Shown piece by piece: positions 1-4,159 of a stretch of DNA of 5,651 bases; the first letter of the stretch is position 1; each line of letters opens with the position of its first letter. A program made the position numbers and the translations under genes. The notes under the pieces are model-generated. The model was not told where the DNA came from. It did no database searches and saw nothing but the letters and a program-made list of their open reading frames with translations. The DNA is from Candidatus Stahliibacteriota bacterium. Its GTDB lineage: Bacteria; Hydrothermota; Tepidihabitantia; B3-TA06. The DNA lies in assembly GCA_030592225.1 (NCBI GenBank), contig JAUVJT010000141.1:1-5651 (forward strand), written 5' to 3'.

Positions 1-28
1 ATAGCATTTCCGTAGACTTGTCGGTCAT
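1..28 (-). CDS. Possible start of a gene running off the left edge
   Basis: An ATG at 28-26 on the minus strand opens a frame of nine codons (MTDKSTEML) with no stop before the window ends. A TATAAT hexamer lies about 85 bases upstream at 117-112. There is no purine-rich ribosome binding site just before the ATG, and nine codons are far too few to identify a product. It is listed only because the orientation matches the rest of the window; it may be chance. Confidence 0.2.
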
Positions 29-111
29 GGTAAGGTTTAATCAATCAACGCAGGCTTCAGATTATCTGCACGTCCCGCTCGGAGTTTTAGGAAGTAAACT
101 GCGTCGCAGGT

Positions 112-140
112 ATTATATCTCCGTAACACGTCATAATTAA
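112..140 (-). promoter_or_regulatory. Weak candidate promoter downstream of rubrerythrin
   Basis: Read on the minus strand, a perfect TATAAT lies at 117-112. The hexamer 17 bases upstream (140-135) is TTAATT, which matches the -35 consensus at only three positions. If real, it would drive a gene beyond the left edge. Short perfect palindromes occur nearby at 58-68 (CAGATTATCTG) and 99-109 (CTGCGTCGCAG) and could be operators, but nothing else supports that. Nothing else was recognised in bases 1-165. Confidence 0.25.
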
Positions 141-141
141 C

Positions 142-160
142 GATTCTTATGCAAAGAACC
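142..160 (-). terminator. Weak hairpin after the rubrerythrin stop codon
   Basis: Five bases after the rubrerythrin stop, the minus-strand transcript can form a 7-bp stem (160-154 with 148-142, including one G-U pair) with a 5-nt loop. The stem is AU-rich and is followed by GTTAATTATG rather than a clean U run, so it would be a poor intrinsic terminator. The position is right for transcription to end here, but the structure alone is not convincing. Confidence 0.25.
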
Positions 161-165
161 GCAGC

Positions 166-741
166 CTACCAGTTTTCGCCCAACATCTCGAAGTGTGCCT
201 GGGGATGGACGCAGGCCGGGCATTTGACAGGGGCCTCCGCGCCTTCATGCAGATACCCGCAGTTGCGGCAGCGCCACACCACCGGTTTGTCGCGCTTGAA
301 TACCCGACCGGTCTCGATATTGGCAAGGAGATCGTTGTAGCGCTTCTCGTGCTGTTTTTCGGCCACCGCGATTGCCTCGAACACCACCGCGATTTCTTCA
401 AAGCCTTCCTCGCGGGCAACCCTGGCGAACCCCGGATACATCTGGGTCCACTCGTGGTTCTCACCGCCTGCAGCGGCTTTCAGGTTCTCGGCGGTGGTGC
501 CGATTACTCCTGCCGGAAACCCTGCCGCAATCTCCACTTCGCCGCCCTCGAGGAGCTTAAACAGGCGCTTGGCGTGCTCTTTTTCCTGATCCGCCGTCTC
601 TGCAAAAATTGCCGAAATCTGCACGTATCCATCTTTCTTGGCCTGGCTTGCAAAGTAGGTGTAGCGGTTGCGGGCCTGAGACTCGCCGGCAAACGCGGTC
701 AGGATGTTTCGCTCGGTTTTTGTTCCTTTTAAGCTTGCCAT
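166..741 (-). CDS. rbr: Rubrerythrin (di-iron peroxidase with C-terminal rubredoxin domain)
   Basis: Rubrerythrins are cytoplasmic peroxidases of anaerobes that reduce hydrogen peroxide to water, taking electrons through a rubredoxin-type iron centre. The 191-residue product matches the length of the classical Desulfovibrio protein. The N-terminal four-helix ferritin-like domain (about 1-145) carries the expected di-iron ligands: E20, E53-x-x-H56, E94, E97 and E128-x-x-H131. The C-terminal domain has C158-x-x-C161 and C174-x-x-C177 for the Fe(SCys)4 site. No ligand is missing, so the enzyme should be active. The ATG at 741 follows an AGGAGA ribosome binding site at suitable spacing. The gene is 186 bp downstream of the cupin gene, so it may have its own promoter, although I found no good one. 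The final electron donor (usually NADH via a rubredoxin reductase) is not encoded in the window. Confidence 0.97.
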   Translation of the reverse strand: MASLKGTKTERNILTAFAGESQARNRYTYFASQAKKDGYVQISAIFAETADQEKEHAKRLFKLLEGGEVEIAAGFPAGVIGTTAENLKAAAGGENHEWTQMYPGFARVAREEGFEEIAVVFEAIAVAEKQHEKRYNDLLANIETGRVFKRDKPVVWRCRNCGYLHEGAEAPVKCPACVHPQAHFEMLGENW

Positions 742-927
742 TTGCTCTCCTTATTGTTGATTTTGTTCGTTTTTGCTAAATTTTCCAATCTTCTACCGAA
801 GGGAAACGACCGAATGGGAGTTTCAATCTTCAAATTCATCACCAATAGGCCGCTTCGTACTCGACACCCGACGGGGGTGCAGGCGGGGGCGCGTTGCGTT
901 GGTCTCTGACAGTCTCCTGATATACTC
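742..927. other. Intergenic region between cupin and rubrerythrin genes
   Basis: This 186-bp gap is the second-largest in the window and the likely place for a rubrerythrin promoter. Reading toward rubrerythrin, the first half is GC-rich and contains a small perfect hairpin (CACCC at 865-869 pairing with GGGTG at 875-879) without a U tract. The last 50 bases before the gene are AT-rich. No convincing -35/-10 pair was found by eye, and no ORF with a ribosome binding site is present. Confidence 0.4.
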
Positions 928-1269
928 TCAAAGCAGACGGGTCTTTTCTGTTGGCCGAGGTGTCTTCACCACGAGCACGCGGAAGGTTGCCTCTGTCTCG
1001 TTAATCAGACGATGGGGTATTTTTGCAGGGCTTTCAACCAGGGTGTCAGCCTCAACGTCAAGGCGCTCATCGCCGACCTCGACCGTACCCTTGCCTTCAA
1101 GCACGTAGAAGAATACGTCCACAGGGGTAATGTGACGGCGCAGTTTCTCGCCTGGTTTGAGCGTGATGTGCAAAGCCTGGGCGTGATCGGCGTCATGCAG
1201 CTTGCGTACGTCCACGCCGTGCGAATTCTGCGCGAGTTCGACTTCGGTTGGTTTTGTTGCCTTAATCAT
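928..1269 (-). CDS. Small single-domain cupin protein
   Basis: A 113-residue protein made almost entirely of one cupin beta-barrel. The first conserved block spans about 39-60 (PGEKLRRHITPVDVFFYVLE then G) and the second about 76-101, with H86 in IPHRLINE. The family includes metal-dependent enzymes and small-molecule binding proteins, so the fold is clear but the substrate is not. The usual first motif HxH...E is altered: H46 is kept, the second His is T48, and D51 stands near the acidic ligand position, so metal binding may be unusual. The C-terminal tail (VVKTPRPTEKTRLL) resembles a cupin subgroup I recall from anaerobic bacteria and archaea. The ribosome binding site is weak (AACGGAC just before ATG). 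It sits 119 bp after the 105-residue gene and upstream of rubrerythrin, so a link to redox stress is plausible but rests only on neighbourhood. Confidence 0.85.
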   Translation of the reverse strand: MIKATKPTEVELAQNSHGVDVRKLHDADHAQALHITLKPGEKLRRHITPVDVFFYVLEGKGTVEVGDERLDVEADTLVESPAKIPHRLINETEATFRVLVVKTPRPTEKTRLL

Positions 1270-1307
1270 GTCCGTTTGCTTTCGGGTTATTCTTTAAGTG
1301 TTAAATC

Positions 1308-1330
1308 AAGCCCCCCCTCAGAGGGAGCTT
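1308..1330 (-). terminator. Candidate terminator after the stress operon
   Basis: AAGC at 1308-1311 pairs with GCTT at 1327-1330, and an inner CCCT/AGGG stem (1315-1318 with 1322-1325) closes a 3-nt loop, with bulged bases between the two parts. On the minus strand the hairpin is followed by GATTTAAC, a weak U stretch. On the plus strand it is followed by AGTTTCTCTTT. It lies in the 119-bp gap after the compact gene run, where an operon end is expected. The imperfect stem and poor U tract keep confidence moderate. Confidence 0.4.
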
Positions 1331-1388
1331 AGTTTCTCTTTAAGAACTGTTGAATCCTAAGCGTGTTAGCTCGCGTCTATACGTTCTA

Positions 1389-1706
1389 CTAATCATCCAC
1401 GAGTTCTTTCGGGATAGGTTTACCTTCATACTCGGAAAGCAGTTCAAAAAGTTTCATTTCAGCTTCAGGTTCTGTATCAATACTGTGGGCAAGATTTATG
1501 CAACGGAACCCTTCAGAACTTCGTCCAAGCACTAGAGCAACGAATTGATTATCTACAGACTCGTATGCCAAGAGGCCAATCAGGTCCTTGTTGGGTCCTT
1601 TGCCCACATAAGCTCTGATTTCTTGAGCTATCCCTGGTATGTTTCTTGGGATAGGTAGAGACTCCAATTCATCCTGGTCTTTTACAACACGATAATTGTC
1701 GCGCAT
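1389..1706 (-). CDS. Uncharacterised 105-residue protein in the oxidative-stress cluster
   Basis: I do not recognise this protein. It is acidic and soluble, with no signal peptide, transmembrane segment or CxxC motif; its single cysteine (C69) is in GFRCINLAHS. The N-terminal third is charged, the middle (about 41-63) is rich in hydrophobic beta-type residues (LIGLLAYESV then DNQFVALVLG), and the C-terminal part (about 78-93) looks helical (EPEAEMKLFELLSEYE). The ATG at 1706 follows AAAGGAG with six bases between, a strong start signal, so it is very probably translated. It lies 20 bp after the di-iron gene, consistent with co-transcription. Its GC content is lower than its neighbours (about 41% in a 160-base hand count against about 51% in the ferritin gene), which hints at a different origin. 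No function is proposed. Confidence 0.8.
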   Translation of the reverse strand: MRDNYRVVKDQDELESLPIPRNIPGIAQEIRAYVGKGPNKDLIGLLAYESVDNQFVALVLGRSSEGFRCINLAHSIDTEPEAEMKLFELLSEYEGKPIPKELVDD

Positions 1707-1726
1707 ATTATGCTCCTTTAGTTCGC

Positions 1727-2233
1727 TTACTTTAACTCGGCGAGTTGCTTAGAAAGCAAGGTAATATGAGAGAGTTCCTGCTTGATGATAGCGGAAACTC
1801 TGTCCGCACCCAGTCTGTCCGCACCCAGTCTTTCCGGCACCATCTCCCTGATGCCGGTGTAAAATACGACCGACTCTTTTTCCATGCCGATGGCTATTTT
1901 GAGAATCTCTTCCATCGATTCTGAGCCGGTCAGGGTTTTGGAGGGATCTGTGCTGTGATCGAACACGTTGCCGTCGGCAACCGCCCGCAAATATCCTGCC
2001 GCCTCGTGGGAGGGGTCCATATCCCTGGATTCTCGCTCCTTGGGGTCAAGCGCCGCCTTCATCTCGGCAAAGGTTTTCTCGTGACCATCTTCCATTTCGG
2101 CCAGGCCGGTGAGAATGTTACGGTGCTCCTCTTCGGCTGCGTTTTCAGCCGCCTTGCGGTAGAAGTTTGCGCCGTTGCGCTCTATCTGCTCTGCGATTTC
2201 CAAAATCTCTTCTGCGTTGAACGTTATACCCAT
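1727..2233 (-). CDS. Rubrerythrin-like di-iron protein lacking a rubredoxin domain
   Basis: A 168-residue ferritin-like four-helix protein. It shows two half-sites typical of the erythrin group: E18 with E48-x-x-H51 in the first helix pair, and E118 with E153-x-x-H156 in the second. There is no cysteine, so it lacks the rubredoxin electron-transfer domain of true rubrerythrins. Relatives are annotated as ferritin-family or rubrerythrin-family proteins, and roles in peroxide reduction or iron binding are inferred rather than proven. Between residues 134 and 145 the sequence RLGADRLGADR comes from a perfect 15-bp tandem duplication. The ATG at 2233 follows AAAGGAG, whose first bases overlap the stop codon of the upstream ferritin gene, so the two are probably translationally coupled. 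The gap to ferritin is 11 bp. Confidence 0.88.
   Translation of the reverse strand: MGITFNAEEILEIAEQIERNGANFYRKAAENAAEEEHRNILTGLAEMEDGHEKTFAEMKAALDPKERESRDMDPSHEAAGYLRAVADGNVFDHSTDPSKTLTGSESMEEILKIAIGMEKESVVFYTGIREMVPERLGADRLGADRVSAIIKQELSHITLLSKQLAELK
1801..1830. repeat. 15-bp perfect tandem duplication inside the di-iron protein gene
   Basis: The unit TGTCCGCACCCAGTC occurs twice in direct succession (1801-1815 and 1816-1830). The length is a multiple of three, so the frame is kept and five residues are repeated in the protein (RLGAD twice). The two copies are identical at nucleotide level, which suggests a recent slippage event or, less likely, an assembly artefact. It falls just before the last helix that carries E153 and H156. 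Confidence 0.95.
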
Positions 2234-2244
2234 TTTTTACTCCT

Positions 2245-2781
2245 TTATGCCTGGGTTAATCCAGGGTTGATTACCTGGGCGCTTGCAATCAGCGGTCTTG
2301 CACCCATCTCCTTATCCAGCATGAAAAGTCCCTGCTTGCTGTCTTCCACCATCTTGAGTTTTTCGACAGCCTTCAGTGTCTGGTCTTCTTCCTCTATCTG
2401 CTCTTCGATGAACCAGTGCAGAAGACCGATGAGCGCAGCATTATCCTTTTCTTCACGGGCAAGGTCTACCAGGTCGTTAATCATCTTGGTGACCTTAAGT
2501 TCATGTTCGTATGCGGCTCCAAACGCTTCGACCGGTGTTGACCATTTGCCTTCGGGTTTTGCGATGGCATAAAGTTCTACCTTGCCGCCGCGTTCCAGGA
2601 CGTGGTTGTAGAAACGCATGGCATGACTCATCTCTTCAAAGGCCTGCGATTTCATCCAGGCGGCGAAGCCTTCCAGGTTTTGACCCTCGAACCACGCGCC
2701 GATTGCGAAATACAGATAAGCGGCGTAAAGTTCGGCGTTTAGCTGCTTGTTAAGTCCGTCCTGCATCTTCTTGCCGATCAT
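2245..2781 (-). CDS. ftn: Bacterial non-haem ferritin (iron storage)
   Basis: Ferritins assemble into 24-subunit shells that oxidise ferrous iron and store it as a mineral, lowering free iron for Fenton chemistry. The 178-residue protein is slightly longer than the typical 165-175. The ferroxidase ligands match the FtnA pattern: E17, E50, H53, E94 and Q128, with additional acidic residues (E49, E126, E127, E130) for a third iron site. No haem-ligating methionine equivalent to M52 of bacterioferritin is apparent, so it is a ferritin rather than a bacterioferritin. The ATG at 2781 directly abuts the TAG stop of desulfoferrodoxin with no bases between, and its ribosome binding site (AAAGGGGA) lies inside that gene, so translation is likely coupled. 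The last ten residues (about 169-178) extend beyond the usual helix E and are encoded by DNA containing CCTGG/CCAGG inverted repeats. Confidence 0.95.
   Translation of the reverse strand: MIGKKMQDGLNKQLNAELYAAYLYFAIGAWFEGQNLEGFAAWMKSQAFEEMSHAMRFYNHVLERGGKVELYAIAKPEGKWSTPVEAFGAAYEHELKVTKMINDLVDLAREEKDNAALIGLLHWFIEEQIEEEDQTLKAVEKLKMVEDSKQGLFMLDKEMGARPLIASAQVINPGLTQA
2250..2278 (-). repeat. Three CCTGG/CCAGG arms at the ferritin 3' end
   Basis: CCTGG (2250-2254), CCAGG (2261-2265) and CCTGG (2274-2278) form an alternating set, so the middle arm can pair with either neighbour but not both. In the minus-strand transcript they lie at the end of ferritin, about three bases before its stop and the ribosome binding site of the next gene. 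This could be a small structural switch or mRNA stabiliser, but the 5-bp stems are short and the same bases code for protein. Confidence 0.4.
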
Positions 2782-3162
2782 CTATTCCCCTTTCCACAGT
2801 CCATGCTTGTTGCAGTGCTCGCGGGCCGCTATCTTCTCCGCATCTATCTTGAACAGAACCTCGGGCGCGTCGCCGGGCTTCAGGTGCTTGCGGTAGACCC
2901 TGCCCGTATCGTCTGCAATCTCGATCCATTCAATGAAGTGCTCTTCTTCCATGGGGTGAAGGGTAGAGCCGACGGTGACCTTGAATCCTCCATCAATTTT
3001 TTCGATCATGGGAACGTGCTTTTCTAGCTTGTAGTCGGCGGTCTTCTCGTCGGCAAGCTTCATGGGAACGCCACAGCACACAAGCTCGCCAGCGCCTTTA
3101 TGAAACACCTCCACAATGTTCCCGCACACCTCGCACTTGTAGACTTGAAGCCTTTCGGTCAT
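2782..3162 (-). CDS. dfx: Desulfoferrodoxin (two-centre superoxide reductase)
   Basis: Superoxide reductase converts superoxide to hydrogen peroxide in the cytoplasm without releasing oxygen, the usual strategy in anaerobes. The 126-residue length fits the two-iron class. The N-terminal desulforedoxin domain (about 1-36) binds centre I through C10, C13, C29 and C30. The C-terminal domain binds the catalytic centre II through H49, H69, H75, C117 and H120, and E47 in EKHVP is the conserved residue near the active iron. All ligands are present, including the centre I cysteines that many one-iron relatives have lost. The ATG at 3162 follows AAGGAGA. The gene starts 17 bp after the peroxiredoxin stop and ends flush against the ferritin start, so it is in the same transcription unit. 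Its product, peroxide, is the substrate of the peroxiredoxin and rubrerythrin encoded either side. Confidence 0.97.
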   Translation of the reverse strand: MTERLQVYKCEVCGNIVEVFHKGAGELVCCGVPMKLADEKTADYKLEKHVPMIEKIDGGFKVTVGSTLHPMEEEHFIEWIEIADDTGRVYRKHLKPGDAPEVLFKIDAEKIAAREHCNKHGLWKGE

Positions 3163-3179
3163 TATGTCTCCTTGGTTTT

Positions 3180-3890
3180 TTACTTGTTTTTACCCGGATC
3201 TTTCTTAAGGCAGAGGAACCAATCCAGGCAGTGGTAGTCGTCCCCGGCTTTTTCCACGCGTTCGGCGGCGGCACCGCAGGAACCAGGAGGCGGCACTATC
3301 ACCTCCCCGCCCGGCTGCCAGTTGGCAGGGGTGGCTATATTGTACTCGTCGGTACGCTGCAGGCTTATGAGCAGGCGCTTGATTTCTTCCATGTTGCGCC
3401 CGTTGCTTAAAGGATAGTAAAGGATTGCGCGTACTATGGCGTCGGGGTCGATAATAAACACCGCACGTACCGCCTGAGTGGTGCTTGCCGCAGGCTGAAG
3501 CATGCCGAATTTCTTTGAAACTTCCATGGTAAGGTCGCTTATGACCGGGAAGCGAACCTCGACGTTCTTCATACCCTTATATTCAATCTTTTCCTTGATG
3601 GTTCTCAGCCAGGCGATATGGCTGAAGGTGCTGTCAATGGAGAGTCCCAGAAGCTCGGTATCCAGCGCTGCAAACTCTTCCTGCATAGATGCAAAGGTCA
3701 TAAACTCAGTGGTGCACACCGGGGTGAAGTCCGCCGGATGCGAAAAGAAAACAACCCACTTGCCCTTGTAATTATCAGGAAAGCTGATTGGCCCCTGAGT
3801 GGTTTCGGCCTTAAACGAGGGAGCCTTCTCGCCGATGAGCGGCATCCTTAACTCGTTATGACACTCACACTCTTCTTTGTGATCAGACAT
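3180..3890 (-). CDS. Peroxiredoxin of the Prx6 / archaeal-type AhpC-TSA family
   Basis: Thiol peroxidase that reduces hydrogen peroxide and organic hydroperoxides. The thioredoxin-fold core (about 15-160) contains the active-site block HPADFTPVCTTEF with the peroxidatic cysteine C59 and supporting T56; R143 is the expected catalytic arginine. The C-terminal Prx domain (about 160-225) ends in C221 and C227 (CLDWFLC). The same six-residue spacing is known in archaeal Prx6-type enzymes, where these cysteines take part in a disulfide relay. C205 is an extra cysteine. An N-terminal extension (residues 1-15) contains H4, C8, C10 and H11, which is unusual and looks metal- or redox-active. The start at 3890 is supported by AGGAGG at 3900-3895. 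It is the first gene of the cluster, directly behind two strong promoter-like sequences. The reductant (thioredoxin or other) is not encoded here. Confidence 0.94.
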   Translation of the reverse strand: MSDHKEECECHNELRMPLIGEKAPSFKAETTQGPISFPDNYKGKWVVFFSHPADFTPVCTTEFMTFASMQEEFAALDTELLGLSIDSTFSHIAWLRTIKEKIEYKGMKNVEVRFPVISDLTMEVSKKFGMLQPAASTTQAVRAVFIIDPDAIVRAILYYPLSNGRNMEEIKRLLISLQRTDEYNIATPANWQPGGEVIVPPPGSCGAAAERVEKAGDDYHCLDWFLCLKKDPGKNK

Positions 3891-3894
3891 GCTG

Positions 3895-3900
3895 CCTCCT
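3895..3900 (-). promoter_or_regulatory. Strong ribosome binding site of the peroxiredoxin gene
   Basis: A perfect AGGAGG lies four bases (CAGC) before the peroxiredoxin ATG. It fixes the start codon and keeps the cysteine-containing N-terminal extension in the protein. Confidence 0.85.
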
Positions 3901-3920
3901 TGGTTTTATTACGTGACATA

Positions 3921-3948
3921 ACTATAGGACATCTCAAAGTCATGTCAA
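3921..3948 (-). promoter_or_regulatory. Proximal sigma70-type promoter of the stress cluster (P2)
   Basis: On the minus strand, a perfect TTGACA (3948-3943) is followed after 16 bases by TATAGT (3926-3921), one mismatch from consensus. The predicted start would lie near 3914, giving a leader of about 25 nt that contains the AGGAGG site. The spacer holds an inverted repeat GACAT/ATGTC (3946-3942 and 3932-3928), and a further ATGTCA follows at 3919-3914. These could be operator half-sites, but no known regulator box (PerR, Fur, OxyR) is recognisable. Confidence 0.75.
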
Positions 3949-3979
3949 CCCTTTTTTTCGTAGTTAAGTGTGAAAAGGG
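3949..3979 (-). repeat. CCCTTTT/AAAAGGG inverted repeat between the two promoters
   Basis: A 7-bp perfect inverted repeat (3979-3973 pairing with 3955-3949) with a 17-nt loop sits directly upstream of the proximal -35 box. RNA started at the distal promoter could fold here, but there is no U run after it, so a terminator is unlikely. It may be a regulator site or chance. Confidence 0.3.
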
Positions 3980-3997
3980 CTTTTAATCATCGGCTTA

Positions 3998-4025
3998 ATT
4001 ATAGTATTTTTATAGGGTATGTCAA
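3998..4025 (-). promoter_or_regulatory. Distal sigma70-type promoter of the stress cluster (P1)
   Basis: Both hexamers are perfect: TTGACA at 4025-4020 and TATAAT at 4003-3998, with a 16-base AT-rich spacer. RNA would start near 3991, about 100 bases before the peroxiredoxin ATG, with no intervening gene. It is the strongest-looking promoter in the window and uses the same 16-base spacing as the proximal one. Confidence 0.75.
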
Positions 4026-4096
4026 GGTGATTCGAGATAATTGGGTGCAGCAGGACAGGGGCGCGCGTATAAGGCTTGCCTGGTTGAATCTTGTAG

Positions 4097-4154
4097 GGGC
4101 GACGCCTACCCTATGAGCGCATAATGCGTTCAAGGGGCACACTGTGCGTCGCCC
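4097..4154. repeat. 58-bp imperfect palindrome, probable dispersed intergenic repeat
   Basis: Outer arms GGGCGACGC (4097-4105) and GCGTCGCCC (4146-4154) are perfectly complementary. Inside them, TGAGCGCAT (4114-4122) pairs with ATGCGTTCA (4124-4132) with one G-T, extended after a two-base mismatch by CCC/GGG (4109-4111 with 4135-4137). The result is one long stem with internal loops. A second small palindrome, GCACACTGTGC, lies at 4137-4147. The element ends six bases after the stop codon of the secreted protein gene, where REP-type or miniature mobile repeats often sit. It may also protect the mRNA end or slow transcription before the stress cluster. No coding frame with a ribosome binding site covers it. 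Whether it recurs in the genome cannot be seen here. Confidence 0.7.
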
Positions 4155-4159
4155 TGCAT

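Noticed and set aside
193..732. Long plus-strand frame opposite rubrerythrin
   Set aside because: It is the complement of a gene with all family ligands intact and has no recognisable product of its own.
865..879. CACCC/GGGTG hairpin after the cupin gene as a terminator
   Set aside because: Only five base pairs, about 50 bases past the stop codon, and no U run on either strand.
1955..2572. 205-codon plus-strand frame across the ferritin and di-iron genes
   Set aside because: It runs antisense across two clearly conserved genes and resembles no known protein; its hydrophobicity comes from complementing charged helical codons.
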